Below, in pieces: positions 45,501 through 58,485 of a stretch of 64,000 bases of DNA. The position numbers and the translations under genes were made by a program. The DNA comes from Todiramphus chloris collaris (taxonomy: Eukaryota; Chordata; Aves; Coraciiformes; Alcedinidae), in the NCBI GenBank assembly GCA_025345505.1, contig JANVCC010000120.1, positions 2,478,623 through 2,542,622 of the forward strand, in the 5' to 3' direction. Numbering within the stretch: position 1 is the stretch's first letter; every line of letters starts with the position of its first letter. Below the pieces are notes generated by a model. That model did not search any database, had not been told where the DNA came from, and saw nothing but the letters and a program-made list of their open reading frames with translations.

Positions 45501-47281
45501 ATTTCAGCTTTAGAAAAGGTGCTGTGGAAATACCAAACAAGTCGTTAGTGAACCTTGTAAGACGTGTGTAGTCTATGAGAACTTTCCTATCCTGGAAATG
45601 AGAACAGTGGTGGGAATGGATTCTTCAGGGCACCTTTGGGACAAGGAGAGTGGCAAGACTGAAAGTCATTGTGTACTTGGGTTCCATCCTCTTGCAGAGA
45701 GCATTCAATTCCTCTACTGGGAGACCACCACTTTTCCTACCTAGCAGCGACATAGAGGAGAGGTCTTGACAAAATCTAAACAGAGGTCTTTCTAGTTAAC
45801 TGGAGGAGAAAACGGTGACCAGACAGCTTTGGTGAAGTCCATAAATCTGCGTGCTGATAAATCACTTCACTGCACAAGACACCGAATCCTAATTCCCAGG
45901 AGGGAGCTGCTGCTGCTGACTTCACAGGTAGTTGCTGGGGGGCATAGCCAATCTCTTTTTCTCTTTCACAGTTATCTGTTCTCAGGAAGGCATCCATCAG
46001 GAGAAAAATCCTTTCTGAACGTTGAATTTATTTGATGGCCAGCCAAGTGCCAGTGCCACGTTGGCTGAAGCATGTGGTTCAGTAGCTAATATATAGATTA
46101 ACAAAAGCTTCCTGCTCTGTTTCTTCCTCCCTGCTGAAGACAACTGGCTGAGCTATGGACAGCCTGCCACTCATTCATAACCTTCTTCTTGGCTCACGGG
46201 GTGATCAATTCCAGTCTGCTGTCTTTCATCCTGGCTCTTCCAGGAATTGGTAGAGAAGCTTTCTGGTGCTTGATTATGGGTCTCTTCAAGATAATTTTAA
46301 GTGATTAAATGGTAGATGAGCAGTTGCTTCTGATTATTCAGACCTTCTGCCACTGCTCTGGCTGGTATTCTTTGAACGGTACCCTTGGGGATGAGGAAGA
46401 ATGTTGGCATCACTGTTGCATTCACTGCTGGTTTTGCTGAATTAATAACTCTAGTTTTGGACTGGTCTACACAAAAAGCGGTCCAGCTTGGTGCTCACTA
46501 CTCAAGATAGTTTGTTCATCAGGGTGTAATGTCCAAAAGCACTGAGAAAACAGCAGTGACGAGCTGTCCATCAGAGCGCTCTGCTCGTGTTGGGTGGTTG
46601 AACAGGAGCACACAGAGTGGGTCACCCTGTGTGCAGCTCAGTGAAGCAGCACCAGGGAAATGCCTTCCTCCCAGTGCTGCGCTGGCCTCCCCACCCCTCA
46701 CTCTAAGATATTTCATAAGCTGGATGTGCAGCAGTACCAGCTGGATGCATCCAAAATTCATGACTCAAAAATCCTGAAATTGCCTTTAAGAAATCATGGG
46801 TTTAATTTTTCTTTTATTTGATTTTTCAGCATTAGTTTGACACTTTTCTTCTTCACCTTCTCCTTCTAGTCTCTGGTCGGGTTTTGCTGAGCTGGGTGGG
46901 CTTTGAGAAGCTTGTCTCTTCTAAAGGAAAACTGAGGCTTCCACGTACACAGAGAAACGAGGGACTGAGGAATGATGATACTTATCATTATCTGGAGATG
47001 TGAGAAAATAACAGTGGCTGACAGTGGTAGATTTAAGAAAGATGTTTACAAGATAAATAGCAGCAACAGCTTTATTAGATCTACTGACTTAGAAATACGA
47101 ACAGATATATTTCCCCACCTAGGAGATGACACGCGCTTTATGTCAGCTCCCAGTTCCACGTACACATGGCTGCTTGTCAGCACTGGTGAGAGGCTCATCT
47201 CTCTGCCTCCCACCTCTTTCTTGGGGCTTCTTTGGTTCATGCATTTGCAAGCCCAGAGAAACTTTGGTATCAGCTCCACAT
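45501..47281. other. Unique DNA
   Basis: No gene or repeat recognised. Frames opposing each other at 46519-46777 look like chance. Confidence 0.45.
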
Positions 47282-47811
47282 TACTCTGTGTTGGTGAGGC
47301 CCCACCTGGAATACTGTGTCCAGTTCTGGGCACCCCAGTTCCAGGACAGAGAGCTCCTGGAAAGAGTCCAGCGCAGGGCCACCAAGATTATTAAGAGAGT
47401 GGAGCATCTCCCTTATGAGGAGAGGCTGAGAGAGCTGGGTCTCTTCAGCCTGGAGAAGAGGAGACTGAGGGGGGACCTCATTAATGTCTAGAAATATGTT
47501 AAGGGCGAGTGTAAGGAGGATGGAGCCAGGCTCTGCTCAGTGACATCCATTGTTAGGACAGGAGGCAGTGGGAGTGAGTTGCAGCACAAGAGGTTTAGTG
47601 TAAACACAAGGAAAAACTTTGTCACTGTGAGGGTGAAGTAGCCTGGACCGGGCTGCCCAGGGGGAGCTGTGGAGTCTCCTTCTCTGGAGACCTTCAAAAC
47701 CCACCTGGATCCATTCCTGTGTGACCTGCTCCAGGTGACCCTGCTCTGGCAGGGGGTTGGACTCAATGATCTTTCTAGGTCCCTTCCAACCCCTACCACT
47801 CTATGATTCTA
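47282..47811 (+). mobile_element. CR1 LINE fragment, group B
   Basis: Encodes [38 protein letters not shown] and [20 protein letters not shown] up to a stop where other copies continue. Full group-B 3' end. Close to 3321-3877 and truncated at nearly the same point. Confidence 0.94.
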
Positions 47812-50780
47812 CTGCTGAATGGGTGCCCAGCCCAGCCTGGGCAGTGCAGAGAAGGGACTGTGGCTCTGCTGTCCTGCCCAGCCCTTGGAGCTTATACAGA
47901 ACTCATCAGTCAGGTCCTAGATCTGTGCTCAATCTGATCTTCTGTTAAATCACAGCTGTATAACAACATGAAATCTCAGCTCAGCGTGAGCCAGAACTGA
48001 ATTCTCTGTTTCAGAAAGCTCAGAACCTCGGGCTGTTTTTTATCATTGTTGTTGCTGCTTCAGAAATCTCTGAAGCAAAAGTCAGTGACCCGTCATCCTC
48101 CTTGTACAAGTTCCTTTCCTTGCCACCGTTTGATGCAAACAGGAGACTGATTCCTCAAGGCCTCAGAATTTCTGAATCATCCTTTTTATGGCTGCAACCC
48201 ACTCTTCTCCTGCCCAAAAACTGGCAGGTAAATGAAATTCTCTCCACTGTCTGGATAGGCAAAGAAGCTGAAGATTGTTCAAGTGTTGTAGAAATTGCTA
48301 GTTCATTTATTGCTACCGTGCCATGCTGAGGCCAGGGCTATACTGGCTGAAGCAATAGGTTGCTTAAATATGGAGTTTGAACACAGCAAATGTGTTCTCT
48401 GTAGGTACTGTGTCTATGTTCTGCTCTGGTCCCTCCACCACGGGACTCTGGGTTCATTCTGTTCCATCCCATTCTCGGTCTCAGCTCCTTTTCATAAACT
48501 TGACCACCACAGGACAAAAAAAAATTGTGAGATTTCATGATCACACTTCTCAGCCCTGCAGGGTTAGCCCGGAGAAGAAACTGCTCCTGGAAGGAGCAGC
48601 ACTTTGGCCTTTTTTTCCCCTTTTTCTTTTTTTTTTTTTTACTAAAAAGCCTTGAAACCCAGGGAAACATGCCCGGCAGAGTCAGCAGGATGTGCTGACC
48701 TTGAGCTTCAAAGAGAATTTCTCTGCAGGGTCCTTCAAGGGTGCACAGACAGGGGCATGGCAGGACTTCCCAGTTTGTGATGGTGTTTTCACCACTACGT
48801 TGTAGGCCTGCAATAAAAAAACATGTGTGAAATAAATCAAAGTCTAACCATCATAAATAATTTCTGGCAGTTCCTTTCAGGTACTCCCAAGTTCACGGCA
48901 TATCCTGAGAATTCTCCAGCTTGTTTAGATTTGCCTCGTGTGTTGAGTTTTGTGTTAAGTTACTCTAAGACCAACCTCTGGGCTTGGGTAGTAAAGAGAA
49001 TAAAGTAACATTCACGTTGATCTTGTGCTCAGGTAGCCAGAATATCTGCCCCTGTTCTCTCTTCAGACGTGTTACAAATACTAACTAACCCTCACTTCAG
49101 CACTAGGAAGGTAAAATACTGTCAGCCTCATTGCTCAGGTGGGAAAACCGCTGCTGAGGAGCCATATAAAGACCCTTTAGAAATATTTAAGCAGGGAAAA
49201 GGGAGAGGGGAAGGCAAAGCCTTTGGAGAGCACGGGAGCAGCATCGCCTGACTGCGACCTCAGTGCTGTTCTTCTACCTGATTTTATAGCCTTGCTTAAT
49301 GATGGGCTGTGATGTTTGACAAAGCTGTGAATCGATCTGGGATGACAGACTGATAGGGACCTGTCGGGTGGGAGATAAATCTCCCTGACTGGCAATGTTC
49401 AAAGCAGAAGGAGCTTTTCCCTTTCCCCTGCCCTTGCCAGCTGCGATCCAGGTGCAGGATTTGATCTTTTGGAGGTAACAGTAGAAAGCCCTGGTAAATA
49501 AGTGAAGGGGAGGCTTCGTGGGAAGTAGCCAGGGCTGGCTTGGTAAGCAAGTGGCAGGTTTTGTGCATCAGCACTAAGGTCTGAGCATTCAGTGACAGGG
49601 AAATGCTGTATCACAGGAAAACGGGCATCTGGGAGATTCAGATCAGGCACTACCAAAGCAGTTTGTTTCTGTAAGATCAGGGCTCTTTTATTTTAATACA
49701 GTAATATTGCTGCAAGAGTCTAAGAATGCAGAGCAATCAAACCACGTTTCCCAGTCTTATCTCCAGCAGTGTTTGCTGTCAGAGACCTAATCGTGTTGTG
49801 TTTTATTAGGCTGTCTTACTGTGACTCCTCAAAGTAAAATATACCACCTCTAAAACCCAGAATATGAGAATGGGATACAGAATTTCTGCTGCCAGGATTA
49901 TGGGGAAGGATGGTATAATAGGCAGGTTTTTTTATTCCATTTAGAAGAGAGAATGGAACCAGCAAATGGAGTTACTGGTTATAAATGGGTTAAAAAATCT
50001 GAAGTTGCAGCGTTCAGTTTTAGCCGTGGGAGTTGGACCATCTCACTTGGAGTTTGATGTGAATCATTTGGCTTGGTGGAGAAAGCGCTTGTGAAACTCT
50101 CTTGATCATATGAAGCAGGACTCGAACAAAGCGTCTGTGACATCTCCTTTTTCTGTTGAATTTCCGCACTAGAACGCAGCCAACAAATTCTGAGAGAGCT
50201 CAGGGAAAACCAGGAGCAGCTTATTGTGCTTCAGAAGTCAAAGCAAGAACTTGGGGAATGAGCTGAGGGGAAGCTGTCCCCGTTTGCCTGCGTTACGCAG
50301 CCAGCCTGGCCTGAGTCGCAGCAGAACTGCAGCATTAGTCTGCAGTCAAAAGAAAGGACTGAGTATTTTCTACACAGATAGTAGCAAAGCACTCCAGAGG
50401 CCCCACTTGCCGAGCACCATGGAATGACCCCTCTCTGAAAAGAGATATTACTCTACATGTTCTGAGTGGAGACTTAAATTAGTTCAGGGCCCTTTTGCAG
50501 TTTCATCGTTAACTGCAGGTCTCCGAGGTTTCTGTCTTGCAGCCTCTGTAGATACGTAGCTGATACTCTGAGAAATGTTACTACGTCGTTGTGCTTGGTA
50601 CTGCTGATAAATATGTGGGAGTCTGAGCTCCATCCCTTTAACACCCCTGCTTTTGGAGATGGTGAGAGGAGATGGGTCCACAGAGGGAAATCTCTCTCTA
50701 GTAACGAGCCAAATGTCTCTCCACGTAGTTTTATGATTGGGAAGTTGTGAGCTACTTCAGACAGAACTGCTGTCAGTGTT
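47812..50780. other. CR1-free unique DNA
   Basis: About 3 kb. A pyrimidine/T tract at about 48609-48641. No gene or known repeat; overlapping frames at 48295-48670 and 49177-49656 look like chance. Confidence 0.45.
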
Positions 50781-50971
50781 CACGGAAACGTGGAATGCCT
50801 TGAGTTGGAAGGGACCTTAAAGCTCACCCAGTTCCAGCCCCCCTGCCATGGGCAGGGACACCTCCCACCAGAGCAGGTTGCTCACAGCCCCAGCCAGCCT
50901 GGGCTTGAGCACTGCCAAGGATGGGGCTTCCACCACCTCTCTGGGCAACCCGGTCCAGTGTCTCACCACAT
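50781..50971 (-). mobile_element. CR1 3' end, group A
   Basis: Minus strand. AGTTGGAAGGGACCTTAAAG, TGCCATGGGCAGGGACACCT and CCAAGGATGGGGCTTCCACC on the plus strand. Truncated near 50971. Confidence 0.92.
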
Positions 50972-51871
50972 TCACGTGACGTGGACCTCCCGGTGTTGAG
51001 TGGGCATTTGTGCTGGGAGACAGTCGCACACCCGAGTCGTGTCTGAGGAGCAGCGTTGTCCACCAGGGAGGCTGTTACCTCACAGACATCAACCTATTCC
51101 TTATAAGGAAGGAAATGAAGAGGAGAGGAGAATGTGTGTAATGCAGATTGACCTGCAGCATGGGTGAAATAGGGGGAGATGGTGGCCAAGGAAGAGGAAA
51201 GACCAAACCGGCATCCCTCTTAATGTGCTTGTATCTTGAAAGGCTTTCCTGAATATTTTTCCTTGAGTATTTTAATATTTAATTAAAAGCATCATCGTAA
51301 TAATAATAATAACAACGTCAAGATGGGTGTTTTTTTCCCAGCTGACTTGGTAATAACTCTGTCCTCAGCTAATAAACTTGGATGCTGCATATTCCAGCAC
51401 CACCATTTAGAATTTATTTTGTCTATGATATGGTTATTGCATCCCATAAACAAGAAGCATCCTCAAGTTACCATTGTAATAAAACTGTTACAATGCTCTG
51501 CTTTTTAGATAGGAATTACAGAATGTGCTTTCGAATGACTAAAATTTATAGGGTTAGTTCCCAGATTTATATGCAGGTGTTTTGCTGGAGTTTCCAAGTG
51601 CAAAACCATTGGCTGGGAACACATGTTCCTGGAGCGTGATCGTCCCGCACGAGGCAGGTAAATGAAGTGTAGGCTCCGTAGTTTGTTAGCTAATTTTGAG
51701 TCTTTTAGGGAGAAACCCTTGGTTTAGGAAGAATTATTACTTCCTGAATAAACAGCAGATTTTCTCCATCTGTGGTTGTTTCCTTACAGTGAGTAAGTCT
51801 GGAGAAAAAGTAGAACAGGTCTTATTAGTAACAGAGGCTGAGCATCTGAGTATCAGGGTCTTGAGCACAAG
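50972..51871. other. Unique DNA with a short TAA repeat
   Basis: (TAA)n of about five units at 51297-51312. AT-rich at 51240-51560. No gene recognised. Confidence 0.5.
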
Positions 51872-52281
51872 TGTGGTGAGGAGCAGCTGGGGGACCTGGG
51901 ATGGTTCAGCCTGGAGAGAAGGAGGCTGAGGGGAGAGCTTCTGGCTCTGACAACTCCTGACAGGAGGCTGGAGACAGGGGGCGTTGGGCTCTGCTACCAA
52001 GGAACAAGGGACAGGACAAGAGGAACTGGCCTCAAGTTGCACCAGGGAAGGTTTAGATTGGAGCTGAGGAACAATTTCTTCCCCTCCAGGGTTGTCCAGG
52101 GCTGGCCCAGGCTGCCCAGGGCAGCGGTGGAGTCCCCGTGATTCCTGGAGGGGTTTCCAAGCCATGGAGCTGTGGTGCTGAGGGACAGGGGTCAGTGTTT
52201 CCCTGGCAGTGCTGGGGGAATGGGTGGACTTGATCTTAAAGGTCTCTTCCAACCAAAAGGATTCGGTGATTCTCTGATTCA
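51872..52281 (+). mobile_element. CR1 LINE fragment, group F (older)
   Basis: GTGAGGAGCAGCTGGGGGAC, GGTTCAGCCTGGAGAGAAGG, CCCAGGCTGCCCAGGGCAGC and TGGAGGGGTTTCCAAGCC, ending in degraded octamers. Its 3' end resembles 24228-24619. Confidence 0.9.
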
Positions 52282-53028
52282 TTGAATATTTTTCCTACCC
52301 TTCACAGCCGGGGTGCTACTGCTGTAGCTGAGATGAGTACAGAGGCTTTATTGCCCCACATGGGGATTCCTCTTTCCCAACTGGGAAAGAAAAATGACAG
52401 CAGGGAAAAAGTGACTGGTGGTGAAATGAAGGTGAGTGGTGAGGCAGCAAACTGCCTCGTGTGTGGAGGGTGGAAGAGCTGTGCCAGTGGAGGAACCCGG
52501 AGAGCTTTGCACTCCTGTGCTCTGCTCCTCATTGCCCTGAACGACAAGACTTCCGGGCCCTTCGCACCAGATGCAGAATGGGGACAGGACCTGGCCCAAT
52601 GAGCCAGCATTCCCAGTAGCACTGGTGTGAATGGCAAAATATAAGGCTGTGGAATCCTGTGTGCTGGGAGCACCTGCCCCACATCACCAGAACCCTTCCA
52701 GCAGACCCTGCCCAGCACCACAGCGGGGACCTCCCAACACGGAACCTGGAGCATCGGTGAGCCCTCTGTCAACCCCTGATGGGACCAAGGGATAAATTCA
52801 GCCTTAGAATGTTTCATCTGCATGGGGTAATTATTTTGCAGAGAAGTGCTCCAGAGGGAGAGGAAATCTCTGTCTGCTGCCGAGGGACAGAGTGTGGGGG
52901 GCCAGAGGGAGCCTCATCTGCGTTAACCTTCCCAGCCGAGATTGCTCGAGTGACGTGTTCGGAGAAACACCAGCTCGCTCTGAACTCAGAAGTGGTCAGA
53001 GAGTCCCACTGAACTGAGCAAACAGGAG
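52282..53028. other. Unique DNA
   Basis: The 106-codon (+) and 173-codon (-) frames at 52282-52823 overlap on opposite strands and match nothing I know. No repeat recognised. Confidence 0.4.
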
Positions 53029-53750
53029 ATCAGTACCAGTGTGGGCTGGGGATTGACTTGTGAGAGAGCAGCATGGGGGAAAGGGACCTGGGGGTCCTGG
53101 TGGGCAGCAAGATGATCAGGAGCCAGCAATGTGCCCTCATGGCCAAGAAGGTCAATGGCATCATGGGGTGGATCAGAAGGGGTGGGGTTAGTCGGTGGAG
53201 AGAGGTTCTCCTCCCCCTCTACTGTGCCCTGCTGAGACCTCATCTGGAATATTGTGTCCAGTTCTGGGCCCCTCAGTTCAAGGACAGGTAACTGCTCAAA
53301 AGAGTCCAGCGCAGAGCTGCCGAGCTGATGAAGGGAGTGGAGCATCTCCCTGCTGAGGAGAGGCTGAGGGAGCTGGGGCTCTTTAGCTTGGAGGAGAGGA
53401 GACTGAGGGGTGATCTCATTCATGTCTATAAATACATAAAGGGTGAGTGTCAGGAGGATGGAGCCAGGCTCTGCTCTGTTATGTCCAGTGATAGGCTAAG
53501 GGGCAATGGGTGCAAGCTGGAGCAGAAGAGGTTCCACAGAAACACAAAAAAGAACTTTTTCACAGTGAGGGTCACAGAGCTCTGGCCCAGGCTGCCCAGG
53601 GAGGTTGTTGGAGTCTCTTTCTCTGAGGATATTTAAAACCCTCCTGGGGTTCCTGAGTGACCAGCTCTAGGTGACCCTGCCTTGGCAGGCGGGTTGTCCT
53701 CGATGATCTTTTGAGGTCCCTTCCAACCCTTAACATTCTGTGATTCTGTG
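53029..53750 (+). mobile_element. CR1 LINE fragment, group B
   Basis: Encodes [42 protein letters not shown]-like and [17 protein letters not shown] pieces. Frame shift near 53290, where bases are missing after AAGGACAGG. Near twin of 12392-13096. Two octamers at the end. Confidence 0.94.
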
Positions 53751-54557
53751 AGATCAAAGAGGGTCAAAGAGAGTTGCAAACGGGAAGGTAATGTCTGCGA
53801 GGGCACCCCAGGGAAGTCATTAGACCACGGATTCTGGGTGGGCTAGAGCTGATGGCATCATTTCTTGGCATGAGCAGCCTCAATTATTTGATGCCAGCCC
53901 TTGTGCTGCCAGCGTCCACACAGTGACTTGAAGTTGAGTGAGCCCATGGATACTCAGATTGTCTTCCAGAGTAACACAGTGTTGTAAATTTGCTTTGAAC
54001 TTTGACACAATGCTTTTTTTCCAATTTTTTTTTGCTATAAACCTGCCTTATCATAAAGAAAATAAAGAACTCATGATAACCAAAAGCTGGGGTAGAGGGG
54101 AAAAAAAGGTCAAGGTTTTATTTTTCTTTCCATTTTATTTTTTATTTTTCTTTCCATTTTCTCTCCTCTGTAGCCTCTGTCTGACACTTTCTGCCCTTTT
54201 TGCATGGGAAAAAGGTGACGAGGAAAACAATTAGCAATGAAAAAGGAGAAACACGAAATGGAAAATACTTGTGAAACCGCGCAGGTGTTGGAAAATCTTT
54301 TTCATTCATCACTGTTTCTGGAATCTCTGGAATCTTCAGTCTCTATTTTTTAGTAACTCTACACACCTAAGATCCCCACCCCCCCAAAGCTGAGGTTGGG
54401 CAGTTAGTGTCCGAGCAAAGGACGCTTTGCTCGTGGTGTCCTGCCAGGTGTCCTGGCCACAAACCGGGTCCTCCAGCTGTTGTAGCAATTGAGACTGTGA
54501 CCAACAGCAAAACTCCCCTTGTTTGGGGTAAAATGAGAGAAAAACAAATGAATGTGA
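53751..54557. other. Unique DNA with T-rich tracts
   Basis: T-rich runs at about 54013-54030 and 54117-54165. No gene or interspersed repeat recognised. Confidence 0.45.
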
Positions 54558-54811
54558 AACGTAGCAATAGGACGAGGGGCACTGGTTTTAAACCAGAGCG
54601 AGGTAGATTTAGACTAGACATTAGGAAAAAGTTCTTTACTATGAGACACTGGAATGGGTTGCTCAGGGAGGCCCCATCCATGGAGATGTTCAAGGTCAGG
54701 CTTGATGAGGCTCTGAGCAGCCTGCTTTAGATGAGGATGTCCCTGCTCACTGCAGGGGGGTTGGACCAGATGACCTTTGGAGGTCGTTTTATGGTTCTGT
54801 GATTCTCCGAT
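54558..54811 (+). mobile_element. CR1 3' part, group E
   Basis: AGCAATAGGACGAGGGGCAC, GGTAGATTTAGACTAGACAT, GATGAGGCTCTGAGCAGCCT and TTGGACCAGATGACCTTTGG. A short deletion before the octamers removes the usual CCCTTCCAACC block. Confidence 0.92.
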
Positions 54812-55735
54812 TTGTTCTTGTCCTCTCTTTGCTGTGTCAGTCCATTGTCTGTGGTCAGCCTGCCTGGGTGGGTGTCAGGAAGCTGTCAGGGTGTTAGAGG
54901 TACAGTGTTCCAACTAAAAATCCTGGGGTATTCATCCTTGAAGAAAGACTCACCCAAGTGGCTACTGGCTGTCTAAGGAGGATTTATTTTTCTCTAAAAA
55001 ACAAGCCGTGTCTCTCCTGCAAGCACCAGATAAAACAGCAGCCTGGCACTTCCCGTCCTGCTTTACAACACTTCCCTGGTGTGCTTCACACCGGACAATA
55101 AAGAGGCCAAAGAGGAGAAAACCCAACAGGTATGAAGGCTGCTGCCGTGGAGCAACTCAGGAACAGGGTGATCAAATCCAATACACTCCACTCCACAGCC
55201 TGGGTTTTTTTAAGCATGGCTGAGTTGTGGTCCGGTGGGGAAAGTCCAGGATGGGGAGTTCAAAGGCACGGTCTCGTCAGCCTTGCGGGAGAGCTCAACA
55301 ACTTCAGCACTTCATGGAATGCTCTCGTGCTTTGTTTTCTTCTGCGTGTACACGTTTTAGCGTTGCTTCGTCTCCTTTGAGAGGGAGCAGTGTAAACCAG
55401 AGTATAATTTAGGGCTTGGAGGAAATATTTCAATCGATATTTCAGAACAAAGTGCCAGGATTCGTTTAGTGGAGATTTAAAATGTCAGTTTAGATTTTTT
55501 TTTTTTTTTCGGTTCCACAAAACAAAGGAGAAATGAACTTGAGTGGAAACTTCATAAGAGCTGATCTGCTATCGTTAATTTTCATTAGCCTTGCAATCTG
55601 ATTTGTAAAACTTTTATTTACTTAAAAAATGAGAGATAATTTAAAAAATCAATTCAAGATGGAAATAGCAATTTCATCTCATAAATTCAAAATTCAACTG
55701 AAAATACACGTCTCGTGTGATCTGAGAGGACTGTT
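54812..55735. other. Unique DNA, AT-rich toward the right
   Basis: T15 run at about 55495-55509. 55390-55700 is AT-rich. No gene recognised. Confidence 0.45.
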
Positions 55736-55800
55736 GATGTCCCTGCTCACTTCAGGGGGGTTGAACAGATCACCTTTGGTGGTCCCTTCCAGCCCAGGGC
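55736..55800 (+). mobile_element. CR1 3' end, group E, seeding the octamer array
   Basis: GATGTCCCTGCTCACTTCAG, GGGGGGTTGAACAGATCACC and CCCTTCCAGCCCAGGGC. Its terminal octamers pass straight into the array at 55801. Confidence 0.9.
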
Positions 55801-56668
55801 ATTCTATGATTCTATGGTTCTGTGATTCTGTGGTTCTGTGGTTCCATGATTCTATGGTTCTATGACTCTATGGTTCTATGAGTCTATGGTTCTATGATTC
55901 TATGATTTTATGGTTCTGTGAGTCTATGGTTCTGTGGCTCTATGGTTCTATGATTTGTATGGTTCCATGATTCTGTGGTTCTGTGGTTCTGTGATTCTAT
56001 CATTCTATGGTTCTGTGACTCTGTGGTTGTATGATTTGTATGGTTCTATGATTCCAAGGTTCCATGTTTCTTTGATTGTGTGGTTCTATGATTCTATGGT
56101 TCTGTGATTTCGTGGTTCTATGGCTCTATGGTTCTATGATTTGTATGGCTCTATGATTCTAAAGTTCCATGATTCTAAGATTCCATGATTCTAAGGTTCT
56201 ATGATTCTAAGGTTCCATGTTTCTACGATTCTGTGGTTCTATGGTTCTGTGGTTTTGTGTTTCTATGATTTTATGGTTCTGTGATTCTAGGGTTCTATGG
56301 CTCTATGGTTCTATAATTTGTATGATTCTATGGTCCTATGATTCTATGTCTCCATGGTTCTGTGAGTCTATGGTTCTATGGCTCTACGATTCCATGGTTC
56401 TATGGCTCTATGGTTTTGTGAGTCTATGATTCTATGGTTCTATGGCTCTATGGTTTTGTGAGTCTATGCCTTTATGATTCTATGGTTCTATGGTTCTATG
56501 ACTCTATGGTTCTATGGTTCTATGGCTCTATGGTTCTGTGAGTCTATGATTCTATGGTTCTATGGCTCTATGGTTCTGTGAGTCTATGATTCTATGGTTC
56601 TATGGCTCTGTGGTTCTGTGAGTCTATGGCTCTATGATTCTATGGTTCTATGATTCTGTGATTGATTG
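55801..56668 (+). repeat. CR1-tail octamer array (about 108 units) with a 40-bp higher-order period
   Basis: About 868 bp of 8-bp units of the form TATGRTTC or TATGGTTC, with TGTGATTC, TATGGCTC, TGTGAGTC and CCATGATTC-like variants. It begins exactly at the octamers of the CR1 3' end at 55736-55800. The left half is irregular. From about 56418 the word GTGAGTCTATG recurs at 56418, 56458, 56538, 56578 and 56618, a strict 40-bp (5-octamer) register with one position missing it. Open frames here (for example 56217-56429) are repeat artefacts. Confidence 0.97.
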
Positions 56669-57403
56669 TATGACTGAAACATTGCATTAGAAATTGTACC
56701 TTCCCATAACAGAAAGCGTACAGCTTGCATTAATCCGTGCCTTTCACTGAAACCACAGCTTTCCACAGGAGCTTTGGGTTGAGGACCACAGGCCGTGCTG
56801 CCGTGAGCCTTGTTTCGTTTCAGCAGTAAGAAACGTTTCGTGGCTGTGAGTGGCTCAGACACCCAAATACAGTTCAGGAAAGACTCTTCCACACCCTCCA
56901 TCCGTGCATAGAAAATGGTCTGAGCAAAACCAAGAGCTGGCTCCATACGTACCTGGTTGCACACGTTGGGGTGGGGGCATCGTCCCTGCTTTGAGGGGCA
57001 CCAGAGCCTGTGTTTCACTCTTTATCTCCTCCATAAGTATCACAGACAGTAGTTTGCTGGCTCCACTTTGTACCATGCCCTTGCAGGCTGAGACAGGAGC
57101 TCCTTGGCAGGAGGGGTGTTCTCTGTCCGTGCCTGTGCCATGCCAAGAGCAACTGCACGTGGACACGCTGCTGGAGCTCCTGGTGATGCTATCATAGCTG
57201 GGATGCTGACAATGGCCTTGGTGTATCTCCACAGTCATTTTTGGCCAGGAGAAGCTGTACAGCCTGGATGGTGAGACATCCGTCTGGGGTCTAGACTGTA
57301 TTCCCTGTTCTAAAATTCCTGCTGAGTGATTTTTCTTTCTATGAACTTTTTTCTCCTCACACTCATTACCTTCTTAAAGTGTATGGGCAACTTGTTAAAA
57401 GCT
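56669..57403. other. Unique DNA
   Basis: Opposing open frames at 56632-57238 have no family resemblance that I can see. No repeat recognised. Confidence 0.4.
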
Positions 57404-57776
57404 CATCACCTCATTCATGTCTACAAATACATAAAGGGTGAGTGTCAGGAGGATGGAGCCAGGCTCTGCTCTGTTATGTCCAATGATAGGACATAGGGTA
57501 GGACAATGGTAGGGACAATGATAGGATAGGGTGCACGCTGGAGCATAAGAGGTTCCACAGAAACAAGAGGAAAAACTTTTTCACTGTGAGGGTCACAGAG
57601 CTCTGGAACAGGCTGCCCAGAGAGGCTGTGGAGTCTCCTTCTCTGGAGACTTTCCAAACCCTGCCTGGACATGTTCCTGTGTGACCTGCTCTACGTGGTC
57701 CTGCTCTGACAGGGGGGGTTGGACTCGATGATCTTTTGAGGTCCTTTCCAACCCTTAATGTTCTGTGATTCTGTGA
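57404..57776 (+). mobile_element. CR1 3' part, group B, with a local expansion
   Basis: From CATTCATGTCTACAAATACA through ACTTTTTCACTGTGAGGGTC to the group-B end. 57478-57535 holds extra GATAGGACATAGG and GGACAATGGTAGG copies where other group-B copies have one short GATAGG...GGGCAATGGG stretch. Confidence 0.93.
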
Positions 57777-58485
57777 TCGGAATACGAATGATACAGAACT
57801 GTGGGGAGTGCCTGATACACCAGGAGGTTGTGCCACCATTCAGAGGGACCACAACAGGCTGGAGAAATGAGCAGAGACACCTCACAGAGTCCAGCAAAGG
57901 GAGTTTCATTTGGCCCTTGCTGAGGCTCTTGCTTGGCAATGAAGTGCACATGGGAGAGGTGGAGTAAGGGAGCAGAACAGGCCCTGGGAAAACAAAGCGA
58001 GATGAGTTTTGGGTGTCCTGATGCCAGCAGGGGAACACTGCCCACACTTGACTCTGGGGTTCGGAGGGCAGTGGAGGGACCGGGAGCTGCAGATGAACCA
58101 TGACAGGCTGATAGTGCTACAAATCACCAAAGATGGGCTCCCACGGCACATGGGATGATGAAAAGCTCCAGATTGATTTATCACATGGTGATCCATCTCA
58201 CCTCCCTTGCTCTTCAGCATGTAAATCACTGTAGCCATGCAATGGGACATGCTGCTTCCCTGTTCTAAGTCATTCATGACTGCTCAGGGCACATCCACCC
58301 CCGAGATCAGCAGGGGTATTGGGGCAGCCAGCTGCCTTCTCCTCCTGCTGCACCTCCTGTCACTTTACCCACCCTCTCCTGCACATCCCCAGAGTTTCTT
58401 GTAGGTTGGAAGGGTTAACAGTAGTAGGTCAGCTCCAGGGAGAAGGACAGTGATAGTTGATATTGTTCTGGTGACTGTAGGAGGG
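57777..58485. other. Unique DNA
   Basis: No gene or repeat recognised. Frames 57691-58277 (-) run out of the CR1 and look like chance. Confidence 0.4.

Noticed and set aside
55801-56668. CRISPR-like or coding repeat
   Set aside because: There are no spacers, the period is 8 bp, and it continues the CR1 octamers.
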